Shown here one piece after another: positions 1-11,899 of a stretch of 64,000 nucleotides of DNA. The translations under genes were made by a program, and so were the position numbers. The notes under the pieces were generated by a model. The model ran no database searches. It had not been told where the DNA came from and saw only the letters and a program-made list of their open reading frames with translations. Source of the stretch: Pseudopithomyces maydicus. Its lineage: Eukaryota; Ascomycota; Dothideomycetes; Pleosporales; Didymosphaeriaceae. The stretch's first letter is position 1; each line of letters starts with the position of its first letter. The stretch spans positions 434,001-498,000 of the forward strand of contig JANTUC010000014.1 in NCBI GenBank assembly GCA_026873275.1, written 5' to 3'.

Positions 1-607
1 AAGTACGAGGACGCATTGGGCGGAAAGAACTACCCGCAGACCCCGATGAACGTTCGCCTTGGCGCCTGGTCTGGTGGCGACGTTGACAACAACAACAAGT
101 ACACAGTAGACTGGGCCGGCGGTCCTACCAACTTCCACGATGGTCCCTTCACCATGGCTGTGAAGACCGTATACGTACAGGACTACACCACCGCCAAGGA
201 ATATTCGTGGGATGACATGGACTCTTCCGGTGATTGGCAAAAGGTAAAGGTGATCAAGCTTGAGTATGTCTGACCTTGTCCTTCGCAACACGGCAACTAA
301 CCAACGTAGGGATAACGAAAAATCTCCCGTCATGCAAGAGATCGAGAAGCCTCACGGCGTCAAGAACCGATGGAACAATCTCTCGCAGACTGCCAAGATC
401 GCCATCATCGCCTCCATCTGCGGTGTCCTTGTGATCGCTGCAGCCATCATCCTGTTCTGCTGCATCAAGCAACGCCGTGCTGGCCGCAAGGAGTATGCCG
501 CCTACCAGGCTGGTTTGGACAAGGAGGCCGCCGACCTCGTCCAAGATAGACAGCAGTGGCAGATGTCGCACCAGCAATCTCGCATGAGCAAGTATGCGCG
601 TTTATAA
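1..607 (+). CDS. CRH-type cell-wall transglycosylase (GH16), 3' part only
   Basis: This is the C-terminal part (186 codons) of a gene that starts before the window. Exon 1 is 1-263, a 46 bp intron (264-309, GTATGT to CGTAG with a CTAAC branch site) follows, and exon 2 runs 310-607; both frames join in phase as K-L-E-D-N-E. The visible protein has the end of a GH16 domain, with the YPQTPM, RLGAWSGGD and WAGGPTNF-DGPFTM stretches typical of Crh/Utr2 enzymes. These link chitin to beta-glucan in the cell wall. After it comes one hydrophobic helix at about residues 118-141, then a basic tail (KQRRAGRK) and a Gln-rich end. Many CRH proteins end in a GPI signal; here a cytoplasmic tail of about 45 residues follows the helix, so a single-pass membrane anchor is more likely. 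The catalytic ExDxE motif lies upstream of the window and cannot be checked. Confidence 0.87.
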
Positions 608-1516
608 GGCCCTGTAAAGAGTAATTTGTGTTGATTATAGGCCATGGTATTGCACAAAGGCGTGTCCAATCAATACCGTGGATAAATCGTGCAAATAGTC
701 AGTACAACATGGATTTTTGTAGCAGAAAGTGATAGAGCGAGTGTTGGTCGACATGCAAGTAGCTTGTTTCATTACGTCATTCATGATAGTTGAGAGATAC
801 CCTCGCGATTTGAGGCTAAGAAGAAGTGGTATTTATTTCCTATAATCGATTTAGCACGGCTTGACGCCATGCCTTGGGAATATAGAATTTGGATTAGGCG
901 CTAGTGAACAAATTTCGAACAAATAAGTTGCAATTAATCAAAGGCTATAAATTGGACGCCGTGCCGTGAGATGACGATCGACATGCATGAAAGGGTCCAC
1001 GTTCTGGTCAAGTCGCTGAACCTTGGAAGATCCCGTTGCTGCAGCACATGTGTGGCTTGTCGTCCGGCCGGGGGTGAGCGCGGGCGCCAACCACATGGCG
1101 GCTCAATAGACCAATCGCTGAGAGGCACCGAAACAACGTCACTCGACTGTCAGCTCTCTCCAACTGTACGGCTACTACCTGCAACGCGCTACTCGTGTCT
1201 CAACTTGTAGAGAGCAGGCGTAAGTTATCTCCCACACGCTTTGCTCAACCCATCCAGTAGCGTAGCATGCGTTTCTGGCTGGTTGGCTTATTCATTGTTC
1301 ATCAGCGCTTCATCCCACCCTGAGCAACCCGAACCGGCAAACTCTGGTCAACTCACTGGTTTCAGCCCTATCACATACAGAACTACTTGCTGTTACGTTC
1401 AACTGTCCTGGTTCTCTCCTTTAGAAATTCAAACGCAGAACTGGAATAGCAATATTAAGAGCATCGCATTTTCTGTGTGCTACCGTGCAGGGTACATACC
1501 CACGGCCATACGTAAC
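608..1516. other. Intergenic spacer between the CRH gene and the acidic protein gene
   Basis: This holds the CRH 3' region and the upstream region of the next gene. No open frame has convincing coding character. The frame of the next gene is open back to 1241 but has no ATG before 1517. GTAAGT at 1220 with CCAG at 1257 could be a very short 5' UTR intron, but 38 bp is short for this genome. Confidence 0.6.
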
Positions 1517-2710
1517 ATGACAGCTCAAACACCAGCAACCACCCGCAACGGAGAAACTGCCGATGTCAATACCGATACTCCAATGGTTGACTCGGAAAGT
1601 GACGATGAGGTCTTTGAGGATGTTCTTCCCGAAGCTTCCGCGACAAACGATGCTCCGCTTGACGTGCACGACATTTCGGTCGACATGGATATGATCGGCT
1701 CCGAAGCGGAAAATTTCCGCCAAATCGATATTCCACCTACCCCACCGGAGTCGTCTTTTGCGCCTTCGGTCCACTACACAACACCCCTGCCTCAACCACG
1801 AAAACATCCACTTCCCTCGGGCGGTCAGAAAGAGGCATCGCTGATCTTCTATCTAGACAGAGCCCTGGATAATGTGGGGAAGCGGGCTACGAACCGGCAT
1901 GTGAAGGAGCTCTTACCGGGCGAACTCCCAGGCTACAAGTCATTCGCTGAAGTGGTCAAGGACTTGGACCCTTTGGTAGACATCGTCTGGGTCAGCGGGA
2001 CACCAACCCTTCAACTCCCGTATCTCATCGGTATTCTCGTCAGCACCGTTAACTGCCTCCCCATGTTTCCTCCCTTGCCCCGCACCACCCTTGATTTCCT
2101 TGCCAAGCTCGATACCGCTTTCGCCAACCTCCTTAATGGTCATGACTCGGAAACTGGCGAACTGCTTTCGGGCTTTTCAGACAATCGTGGAATATCCACC
2201 ACGGATAAAGTAAGAGTAAAAGGTGTCGTCGAACGTGCCAGAAGTACTGTCACCAGGCATCTTGTTGGAGAGGAAGGCGAAGATGCTCCGGAAATAAATA
2301 GGAAAGCCGACAAGCCCGACAAGGAAGACGAAGGTTTCGTCAAGTTCGAAGGCTTCGAGAGCGATGACGACGACAGTGACGACGAGAGTGCTGCCCATAA
2401 GCGAGATGAACAGGGTGTAGCACACGTGTTTGAGAAGACAATCATGGAGCTCGGCGAATTGCTCGGTGGCGATACAATTGGCATTGTGACGGATGAAGAG
2501 CAGGATATGCGGAGGCAGTTTGAGGAAGAAGCTGCAGCAATGAGGGAGAGGGCAGGGCTACAAGATCAACAGGGCGTTAAGCAATGGAGCAGCGAGAAGG
2601 AGGCCATGGAAGAGCAAAGGCAGTATATGGAAGACGGACGGAAAGAGTTTGATGACGAGGCTAAGCGGTCTGGAGAAGGGCATGGATTTGGAGCACATGG
2701 CGCCACGTAG
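1517..2710 (+). CDS. Conserved acidic fungal protein of unknown function
   Basis: Single-exon gene of 397 codons. The start at 1517 is the first ATG in the open frame and has A at -3; the 92 open codons upstream lack any ATG and are probably 5' UTR. The first 90 residues are acidic and disordered (ESDDEVFEDV, IPPTPPESS). A folded segment follows at about residues 110-230, beginning ASLIFYLDRALDNVGKR and containing VDIVWVSGTPTLQLPYLIGI and PPLPRTTLDFLAKLDTAFA. Then come an acidic stretch (FESDDDDSDDES) and a charged, probably helical C-terminus rich in Glu, Gln and Arg. I recall similar fungal proteins being labelled 'meiotic recombination protein DMC1', but no RecA Walker motifs are visible, so that label is not supported. 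Nothing else points to a function. Confidence 0.8.
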   Translation: MTAQTPATTRNGETADVNTDTPMVDSESDDEVFEDVLPEASATNDAPLDVHDISVDMDMIGSEAENFRQIDIPPTPPESSFAPSVHYTTPLPQPRKHPLPSGGQKEASLIFYLDRALDNVGKRATNRHVKELLPGELPGYKSFAEVVKDLDPLVDIVWVSGTPTLQLPYLIGILVSTVNCLPMFPPLPRTTLDFLAKLDTAFANLLNGHDSETGELLSGFSDNRGISTTDKVRVKGVVERARSTVTRHLVGEEGEDAPEINRKADKPDKEDEGFVKFEGFESDDDDSDDESAAHKRDEQGVAHVFEKTIMELGELLGGDTIGIVTDEEQDMRRQFEEEAAAMRERAGLQDQQGVKQWSSEKEAMEEQRQYMEDGRKEFDDEAKRSGEGHGFGAHGAT

Positions 2711-3367
2711 GATAAAACAGAAACGCCTATCGAAGCTTTAGAGTAGAATAAACCTGGAGCACTTTACTAAACGCGACTTAACATGAGAAGAAAGCAGAGT
2801 CCATATCGCTACCGCTCGTAATGAAAGAGACTGAACAGGGCAAGTATTCGAGGCTCACTGGGTTCTACATGACGACGTTGAGGTAATACAGTGCATATCG
2901 AATTCTTTAAACAGACCTCCAAGACAGATTGGTTGGTAATCGGACATTTAATGACTGGGCGGTGGCCTCCACTTACTTACAGAAGCGCATCAGTCCCTAA
3001 ATGCAGCTATATCGTTGTCCCTAGTCGCGGCAAGATACAGGTGAAAGCCTTACAGTTGAGTTTGTTTTACTTGTCAATGTTTATGCCCTAGCGTGTTGGC
3101 TTATGTTGTCTCCTAGCATGAGGTGCGGTGGCGGACCGCCGGTCGCTCCTTCCAGAAAAAAATAGAAGTCGCGATAGTTACGTGATTCCACCCGCTGCCC
3201 ACATCACCTCACACACACACACACACCTATTGTCAATATCACCTTACACACCTAAACATCTTCTCACTCTTTCCACTGAACCACAGAACAACCTTCGGTA
3301 TTTTCTACGGCCGTGGATCTTATAACTGCTACACGCCTTAACACGGCCGGGCAAACATCTTTTCGAC
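2711..3367. other. Intergenic spacer with a CA microsatellite
   Basis: No supported gene. It contains the 3' region of the acidic protein gene and the upstream region of the next gene. A pyrimidine- and CA-rich stretch from about 3190 to 3290 lies 80-180 bp before the ATG at 3368, as is common in fungal promoters. Confidence 0.55.
3210..3226. repeat. (CA)n microsatellite
   Basis: An uninterrupted run of eight CA/AC units lies in the presumed promoter of the gene starting at 3368. It is likely to vary in length between strains. Confidence 0.85.
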
Positions 3368-6300
3368 ATGCCCTCACTTCACGGTGTGGGTGTCGGTTTT
3401 CGGCTCGCCACCCAGCCGCTCGCAGCATCTATTACAGAGAACGTTACGCTGAAGAGGAGCCATGAGGCGGCTTGCAAGGGCCAAATTGCAGAGGAAGCGC
3501 TACAGGACAGTTTGAGTGCCTTGTTACCTGAAACCCGAGTGCAATTTCCTGGTGATGATGGCAACTTTGCAGTCAATTGGCTTGGGGAGTGCAGTTCCTG
3601 CAAGTTGTTGCGCAGAATTCTCATGAAGAGCAAAAGCTAGCTCCAAGCAAAGAACCAGTCTCAGCGAAGACAACCGGATATACTTCACAGGGCAATCCGA
3701 CACCAAGTAATCGTGCGCTACTGCCTAGCAAAGTCGATCATACCAGAGTGGGCTCATTCCAAGAACCTCCAGAGACAAACCTGTCCGCCCAAGATGAATT
3801 GCACCTTCCTTCAAGCACTCGCTCAGAACCTAGAGCGCTCGTCCTTCATATCAAACTGAGCGACAAAGCCTTCCTCTACGACCCGTTTGCCACTGATCCT
3901 CAGCAGCTCAAGATTGAGATATTTTTCAACGGTCAGCTTGCCAACTGTACGTTATTGCAAGCAAGAGATATACAAAAAGGCCCGAAGTCATCCAACCAAG
4001 TATTTGCGGGTACTCGGGTTCATTATCGCGTGGAGCGGCCGTGGGTTATTCATACACCCGATATTATCTCAGCCGCGGACAGTTACCCAGCGGATTCAAA
4101 TGAAACGAAAGTGCAACACCGGTGGATGGAGATATGTAAAGCCTTGATGAGCGAGGCGAATGAACGAGGAGCAGACGTGGATGGAGAGAGACCGCCAACT
4201 GGAGCCTACCTTCGAGAACTCGCCAACATGCAAATGCCAGACGACTTGAAGAACATGCAGAATTTTGGTAGTCTTCAACTCGGTATCATCGATGTTGTCG
4301 TCACGGTTGGGTCCGGCAAAAAGATCGCCAAAGGAGCGGAGTATTTGAAGGCACCGACGCGATTGCACGATAATCGATACGAATACGAAGTGACCGAGAG
4401 GGGCGACTTTGAAGCAAGATGGATTGATTCATCCACAAAAATGTCTGCTGGCGCTGAAGCGGCTGAGCAAGCTCCTAAGCAAGTTGCTGTACTTGACCCG
4501 GACACAGAGCGTACCAAGGTAGCGCAGACAACAACTCAGAGTGGATCGCTGAACCTGAGTCTGTCCACTCATGAAGAAGGCCCACGTGAGCTGTTGCATT
4601 CAATCACAGGCCATCCTACCCCGGGTCCCAATCCTTCAACTCCATCATCTTCGGCCAAAGAGTTTCCAGACTCTTGCATTGATCCCAGCATCTCTAAACA
4701 AGTAGAGCAAAGAGAGCCACCGCAGAAAAAGATCCGCCCGGAAATTGCGGACAAGATCAATCGCTACCCTAGTGGCCCTCCTATTCTTCATGCTGACAGC
4801 AGCCGTTCCATACCGCCTTCGCAACAGTCATACGTATCTACTGGTGGAAATATGTTTCTTGTTGCCAGTTCTCTGGCGCCAGGCATACCACAGGCTGAGT
4901 TCAATATTAACCAGTATGACAGTTTTGAGCACGCGAACCCATACCAGCCTCCCTATCTGGGTATGATGTCAAGTTTGGATTTCGCACTTCCTCTTGGTCT
5001 TCAATCTTCGACATTGCATAGCTCATCTCGCGTCCACGGAAACCAACCGCCATCAATGCCCACCCCTCATGAAGTCACATCCACTACGGCGGCCGGAAGC
5101 GTGTACTCAAGCCCATATTTACAAAACAGCATTATTGCAAACCATAGGTCAGTATATGATCCTCACTTATTAAGAATACCTCAGACAGATCATGGTTTAT
5201 CCAACTTCAGCAGTCTTCCCCAATCTAGTAGCCCAAGGGGATATCCTTCGCCATGGTCTGTGGGTCCTACATCTTCACCAAACGCCAATTTACAACAGAC
5301 ACCATACCCACCCACCGTATTTCTGCCCGTGCATATGGCCTCTTCAGATAGTCTATCACCTTCGACTGGTTTTCCCCCGGCCTCCGGGGAGATTCAAACA
5401 AGCTTCTCGCGCCATTCTGACCAACAGACCCACCAAACCTCAGGCTCCAGAATTGCGCTTAAACGTGTAGTCATCCGTCTTGGCGGCAGAGTGGTTCGTT
5501 CCTATTTCTTCACGAAACCGCGGACGCTCAAGAGAAAGGAACCGCCCATGACAACTCTGTCTGCCGAACAGCCACTTTTCTTTGGTGGTAATCAGGAAGC
5601 CTCGAGCTCTGCTGATGTGTTTGGACCGCCTGTTACATTATCGAGATCAAAAAAACACCCATTAATCGAGCAATGATACCAGAGGAATCAACGAATGTGG
5701 AACTCGGTCCTGGCATATACAAGGGACCGCAAGATGGAATGAGACGCACTCTGTGTGACAGCCCCAGTGTTGACGACCTTGTCAAGCACAATTCGGGCAA
5801 TCTACCATTCACTATGCCTTCGCGCGTCAATGCTACCGATGCTAGTGAAATGGAGTCATTGAAGTCCTTGGATAACACATATCACGGAAATCCTGGTGCA
5901 ATCATCATTTCCGAGCAAGCACAAGGCGAAAAGCATTCCGCGCCCGAGATTATTGGAGATCCGTCCATGAGCGAGAAGCCAGGAAAGAAGAGCCAAGATC
6001 ACTCTATTTTGCCCGAAGAGAATGTCACACCTGCTCAAACTGTCACTGGACCTCCAAATCGCAAGGACAATTACAGTCTGGGCGAGGCAGATAGTTCGGG
6101 CAAAGGACACTCCCGATCAAGCTCTTCTTTGTCGGAGCTCACTCGAACGCCTGACCTTTCGTTCTCGTTGCCAGATGTCGGCTCACCCGAGACAGCTAGA
6201 ATTGACTCGCGTTCGGGATCATCAGTTCACGCAGGTTCAGCTATTACAGCTTCTGGTATTAGTAGTCTTCGTTCCTTCGCCCACCTTTCTAACATGAAAA

Positions 6301-6626
6301 ACCCAGCCGCTGCGCCGCCAACCCCATCAATGAAGTCCCAGGACTATTCCAGTGATCGTATGAATATTATCGAATCCCAGAGAAAGAAGTATGATCCTAA
6401 AACATCTGCAGTGTCCGATAGCTTTGACGAGAATACTGGGTCCCCGCGTGGTCCGAATCGTATCGACACTACGGAGAACCCACAGTTGAATAAGAATTGC
6501 GTGATACAGTTTGCCATTACTGATGGCAGTAGCAGTGTTTTGAGGCAGACCAAGAGCGAAAAGAAGGGAGTTTTCGAGGAGGAAACTGTCATTGCAGGAT
6601 GCAGGTTTTTCATAAGCGGCTGTTGA
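3368..6626 (+). CDS. Long Ser/Pro-rich hypothetical protein, three exons inferred
   Basis: Three open frames follow each other on the plus strand: 3368-3640, 3577-5676 and 5673-6626. They share the same Ser/Pro/Thr-rich composition and are best read as one gene of roughly 1,000 codons with two introns. The first intron has three phase-compatible choices: 3539-3594, 3539-3615 or 3523-3572. The second fits 5588-5682 (GTAATC to ACCAG), joining F-F-G to E-E-S-T-N. The part encoded at about 3820-4400 looks folded (ALVLHIKLSDKAFLYDPF, then FGSLQLGIIDVVVTVGSG). The remainder is low complexity, with many SPS, PPS and SS motifs and a basic patch (RVVIRLGGRVVRSYF) encoded at about 5465-5515. I do not recognise the family. 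A nuclear regulatory or scaffold protein is possible but unproven. The alternative is two adjacent genes, the second starting at the ATG at 5673, which overlaps the upstream TGA. Confidence 0.55.
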
Positions 6627-8714
6627 ATACCAACCAATCACGTAGGCATGATGGCTAGTTAAAAGTTCCTTGATTCTCGAGAACGCCTGAGCGAGAGTAC
6701 TGTAGTAGTAGATCAATTCAGAGCCTTGCTCTCATCCGTGCGAGTAATGTTTTGCGATACATCGCTGAAGCATGCTCTTTAAGAGATGCACTCAAAGTAG
6801 AAATGTTACAGGTTCTTACGACGTTAATTGAAAAACTGAAAACTGTTACATGATACTGATAATAGTGAGATACTAGACTTAGTGCCTACAAAGATTGTAC
6901 GAGCGAAGGAGCAGCGACGCTACTCAAAATGATCGCACGAGCAAGCTCCGCCCTTATTGCAGCAACCTGGCTCCCAAGACGGACCGACTTTGTATTTAGG
7001 TGGATTACGTTATGCAGGCTTATTATTCAAGTGCAATAACTCGCAACTGTCGCAATTCATGCAGTGTTCTTGGCATAGAAACCGCACACAGGGGTACCTT
7101 GATGTAAGCTTCATCAAGACTTAGACCATCGCCCAGATGAACGTTTCCAGCCTCACCCCCTACCACCACCCTACAGGCATGAATGCTAGAAAAGGAGATA
7201 ACGTCCAATGTAATTGTGAAGACATCTAGCCCACGCAGTTTTAATTCGCCAGAGTGGGGTTCTCCAAACAATATCATGCATGAATACACATACCAGCTAT
7301 ACCAATATCTTTAGTTCGACGTCGGAAAAGGCATCTTTTTACGGCAGCCTGGCGAGCATTAGCAATGCTCGTTGTGCCTCGCCACAAGCCGCTCATATGT
7401 ATGTAGTAGATACATATAGTTAGTTACCCAGAATGCAGAGGAGCTCCTAGCCTTAGAGCAGTTCATCATTTTGTAAATTATCTAATCTTGTACAGCAGTG
7501 TACATATCCTTCTCGTCTGCAGCAATCTATATCCATCCACTATCCATCCACTACTGTTGTTATCTCGCTGGGATGTGATGTAAGCCGTGCCAGGACAGTA
7601 CCAGCCTCGATCTCATGGAGATAGAAATTCGTGGTCAACATCGTTTCAGGATTGAGTGTCAACCAATCATTTTGCCCGCCTCTTTGGCCTGTCCTGGTTG
7701 AAGACTTTTCAAACGAGAAGGGATGGTGATTAATTCATGCACTGTCAACGTCACGAAAACGATTATTCTAGCATTTTAGCACCCTGAGCACCATGAACAA
7801 CCCAACATAAACACTTCTAAATCGATACCGGGGCTAGATTGCTACTTGTGTAGTTGAAGGAAATTTGCTCGGGTGCTTGGGGAGGGAGTATTCATGCACG
7901 CTAATCATAACAAGGAGCCTAAAGTTTACGCTGAAGGCCCTGTGTGTTACCGGCAAAGTCATCTTTCTAGTGCAAAAGAGCCTGAAAATAAGGTCAGTTG
8001 TCTTCGATACCCGGCAACCTGACATCGCATTCTTTCGCGAATCAGTGGCAGCATGGCAGCTAGAAACTATACCTTACAAAAGTTTCGTAAGAAACTGAGG
8101 CAGCTAACTATCGAGTGTTCCCTGTTAGATTATATGTGTTTTTATTTCTAATCGCGGCGGATAGATGTCTAGGCAACGTTTAGCTACAGCTCCTACTATA
8201 TAAACGAGATTGCAAGAAAATCTTTCAAGTTGTAGAATGGGTAAAGGTTTGCGGAGTATAATGAAGCTACACTTCACAACCGTCCTGGTATACGTAATCG
8301 GAAAAGATCATTTGAGCCCGGGTCAAATCGCTCTTTGTCATTTGAATGTCTCCTCAAGGTGTGCGTGGCGGGAATACTTGCCTTTCCCTAATATTAAACT
8401 ATTCTACCGGGCATCATAATGCCGCAAATCCATAGAAAGTGATGCAGGAAAAGGTTTCCCCATTCTAATAGATTCCACATCTTCGCCACCTGAAGTGAAA
8501 CGATTCGCAGAGATATAACTCATAGAAGCGATGACTGATTTGGTCATTCTATTCGTAATTGCTTTTATTTATTTCCTTCATGTTGGTTTATCGATGGAAT
8601 CCTTATTCGCGTATTGGTTCGGGACCAGACTCCGTGTCCCTCCCCACTTTTCTAGCTCATCATTGTCTGACATCTCAAGATACGTACATTCCTACCCAAA
8701 CCATCATCTTCATC
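6627..8714. other. 2.1 kb gene-poor spacer
   Basis: GC content is moderate and short frames occur on both strands (for example 7865-8098 and 8210-8419 on plus, 7023-7289 on minus), but none shows a domain, splice-linked neighbour or coding composition. A perfect 7 bp stem with a 5 bp loop lies at 7353-7371. TATCCATCCAC is repeated in tandem around 7530-7553. A TATAAA-like site lies near 8200. The last few hundred bases are the upstream region of the transcription factor at 8715. Confidence 0.5.
7353..7371. repeat. Short perfect inverted repeat
   Basis: CGAGCAT and ATGCTCG are separated by TAGCA inside the gene-poor spacer. It could form a small hairpin. No flanking gene end or RNA signature assigns it a role. 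Confidence 0.35.
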
Positions 8715-11054
8715 ATGTCGCAGCCTAGCAGATTTCGTCCTGTTCTTCCAAAGCCACCAGACTTCAGTCCACCGGCTGAACCTCCACCGAAGCGCAAGCG
8801 CGCTAATAATGCTTGCGGGAGTACGTCTCTTGCGATACTGACAATATGTAAAGACTAACATGCCGGAACAGATTGCAGAACTCGAAAAGTAAAGGTAGCT
8901 TGCCATTGTACTATCGGGTTTCTCAGAATATGCTTACCGGAACTTGCAGTGCGATACTAATCGGCCATCATGTTCGGCATGCAGCGATGCATCGCTAGAA
9001 TGCAAATATAAACCCAATGCTAGTCGTCAAGATCTTGAAAAGAAGGTTGAAGACTACGAGAAATCAGCACAGAATATGCAGACTGTGTTCGAATTACTCC
9101 GTCAGGGCAATACTGTAGATTCTGCAGCAGCCCTGCAAAGGATTCGGTCTTCAGATGACTTGCATAATACAGCCTCGAGTATAACCGATGCACTGCTATT
9201 AATCCCTAGGGTAGAATCGAACGAGAGGCGGGAGACGGTGGGGCCGCGTTCTAGTGGTGGTACTACCCCTGTGCGCAACACTGGGGCCACTGACAGACTA
9301 CTGAGATCCCCGTGGGGCGCCCACATACGCCATGTTTTTCTTTACCGAAACTAACAGTGCATAGTACGGATGATGCAGAATACTTGTTTTCATCCGGGTA
9401 CTCGTTTGTACGAGACCGGTCTATAGACAAGGACCTATTCGTTAACGTGCCAGCACTTTTCAAGTTAGACATTGCGCGATGGACGACAGTACCCCTGAGT
9501 AACTCACTTTTGAACCATCTCTTGGCCCTTTTTTGGACTTGGGATAACAGTGTTGAGCGTCTTATATACCGGCCGATGTTTGAGGATGACCTTGTAGCCA
9601 TGCACCCGTATGAGGATGACCATCAAAAGCGGCGTTTTTGCTCACCGTTTCTCGTTAATGCCTTACTTGCCCTCGGTTGTGTAAGTACCCAACATAGTTT
9701 TATCCACATATAGCTCAGTTATAACAGTTATACTCCGTTGAAAAGGAGACCTATGCTGTGCCTGAGGATGCTACCACCCGCGGCAGACAATTTGCGGACG
9801 CAGCTGTCGTGGCATTACAAAAGGAATCCGAGAAGCCTTCGATTCCATTGTATCAAGGTCTCTTTGCAATGTTTTGTTACGAGGGCAACCTTGGTGGAGG
9901 TCAGAAAGCGGTATCTTACTTCTTGCAGGCTTTGGAAGCGTATAAAGCCCTGAACAACCATACGATATTGCAGCACAATGCTTTGATAGATCCCGCAAGA
10001 ATGAAGCATGAGAGACATGCAATTTCTTGGTGTTTGTGGGGATACTATGTTACCGAATGGTGAGCCCAGATGTCCGGTGATACAGCATAGTCTTACGTTT
10101 ACTAGGCGAGCCTCTCAGCCCCTCGGCTTCCGTAAACTCGCCAGAAAGCCCATGTTCGACAAAACTTGGCTCGATCCTGAGTTTCCGATGTCTCAATCGA
10201 GTTGCGGGAGTCATTGGTGGTTCCCGTATCCCATTTCCTTACAGGTTCAGCCATCCCATAAAATAGAAGCCAGACAAGCAGAAGTTGGTCTTGCCGAGAT
10301 TGTAGAGGAAGTGCTTGATTTTCTCATTCCGGAAGAGGGCTCGCAACCCGCTGTTAAGGATCCTGGACGGGCAGTGAAACTGTACGAATCCATTCTTGAA
10401 TGGAAATATTCTCTCCCAGACTCCTTACGGATTGAACAAACAGTCCTTCCCTCTGCAATCTTACTCGAGTGAGTACCCGCATCTAGCCATATGATTGACT
10501 CTTACTGGTGAAATAGCGTTTATGCAGAATTGGTGCTCACCGTCATTCTCCGTCCATTCGGCCTACTTTCTAAACTCGAGTTCGGCAAATTCAACCCTCG
10601 CGAACGTTGCTGCTCTCATGCTTCCCGTCTAATGTCTTCCATCTTTACCTACCGTGCATTCGCTATTCTTCGTACAGAGTATTGGCTTATACATCCTATC
10701 ACTGTAGCAGCTCTCATTGTTTGCCAAGACCTTGAGTTTGGATCGGCCCAAGTTGATACATTTATAAGAGCCGGGCAGTGCCTTCAAGATATGACTGGAA
10801 CTCTTCCTCTTGCTGCAGACTGCTTGATGACTATAAAAGCCGCTTTTAAGAGCTCTGGATTACAGGTGCCGCCATACTTGCGCAGATATCTAGAAAAGGC
10901 ACAGCATAGAAAAGACGGTTTGATGCATCATGCTATTGCGGCTTTAGTACCAACCCAGAAGGAGTTTAAAACTACAAAAGATTGTGATAATAGGAACTGG
11001 GAACCGACGTTTCAGGAACTGCTCGATGGATTAGAGGTTATTACTCTTGATTAA
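8715..11054 (+). CDS. Zn2Cys6 fungal transcription factor, seven exons
   Basis: Exons are 8715-8820, 8872-8894, 8950-9311, 9365-9680, 9728-10059, 10106-10468 and 10517-11054. They total 2,040 nt (679 residues plus stop) and every junction is in phase. The introns are 46-55 bp, with GTACGT, GTAAGT or GTGAGT donors and CTAAC-type branch sites at several. The first two introns split the DNA-binding domain: Cys34, 37, 44, 51, 54 and 61 give CX2CX6CX6CX2CX6C, with CRTRKVKCD between, after a basic KRKR stretch. A short linker helix rich in Lys and Glu (about residues 70-90) may mediate dimer contacts. The middle part (LLALFWTWDNSVERLIYRP) matches the fungal-specific transcription factor domain seen in NirA-like regulators. 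It should act in the nucleus as a pathway regulator; the target is unknown. The stop codon is immediately followed by AT-rich, RIP-type DNA, yet the gene itself shows no damage. Confidence 0.88.
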
Positions 11055-11203
11055 TATAGTGTTACTACATGTAATTAATAATAGCATTTAAATCACTATG
11101 CATATCGCACTTATGTAATATAATAGTTCTATATTCTCTTATCTTTATTATTGAAGGATAATTAAATTAAACATTTTAAATTATAGGGATATTCCTTAAC
11201 GGT

Positions 11204-11829
11204 TGTATATTACGATTATGACAAGAAACCGTAAGATAGTAAGAAAGAATTATATATAGAACGTTAGTAACTAAGGTAAAAGTAATAGTTAATTATATAC
11301 TAAATAGTAGGGCCAGCTAAATAATATATTATATAATTATAATTCTACTAAGAGCGTAGGATTCTAAAAATATTAAATTTTAATAAAAGTAAAGTAATTA
11401 CTTTTATTAAAAAAATAAAATTTATAAATATAAAATAATTGCTCCTATTAAAAGAATAAAACTTATAAAAGTAAAGGGAATTATTTTTACTAAGTAAATA
11501 GAACTTATAGAAATAAATTAATAAATTTAAAGATAGTAAAAGATAAATAAAATAATATATAATTTAAAACGTTCTTTATATATTTCCTATTTTTTATAGT
11601 TAACTTTTTATATATTTTTATATACTTACTTATAGCTAAACTAAAGCTCTTCTTTATAATTAAAAATTATTAATTTTTATAGAAGATAGTTATCTTACTC
11701 TTATTAATAAAATAAAAATATTTATATTACTTATTACTTAACTATTACTTAATTACTAAATATTTATAAAGCTTTTAAGAAGCCTACCTATTCTTATATA
11801 AATTAAATAAGTAGGAACCCCTTACAATA
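11204..11829 (+). repeat. Left LTR of the first Gypsy element
   Basis: This 626 bp copy aligns along its whole length with 19033-19656. It begins TGTATATTACGATTATGACA and ends in CCCCTTACAATA. It keeps more C and G than the right copy, for example ACGATTATGACAAG against ATAATTATAATAAG, and the differences are almost all transitions. Confidence 0.85.
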
Positions 11830-11899
11830 CTTTAATTATTTAAAGGTTTAAGTTAATATAATAATCTTAATAAGCTCTATTAGTTTATAAACTTTTAAT

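Noticed and set aside
1241..1516. Upstream open extension of the acidic protein frame
   Set aside because: It has no ATG; the first ATG is at 1517 and the extension has UTR-like composition.
1421..2484. Minus-strand frames opposite the acidic protein gene
   Set aside because: They lie wholly opposite a convincing gene and have no domain or splice-linked partner.
3128..3325. Short plus-strand frame across the CA repeat
   Set aside because: Its content comes from low-complexity CA and pyrimidine DNA; it looks like promoter sequence.
6327..6716. Minus-strand frames at the end of the Ser/Pro-rich gene
   Set aside because: They are antisense to coding sequence with consistent composition; no recognisable protein.
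7023..8419. Small frames in the 2.1 kb spacer (7023-7289 minus, 7865-8098 plus, 8210-8419 plus)
   Set aside because: None has a motif, a plausible intron partner or coding-like composition.
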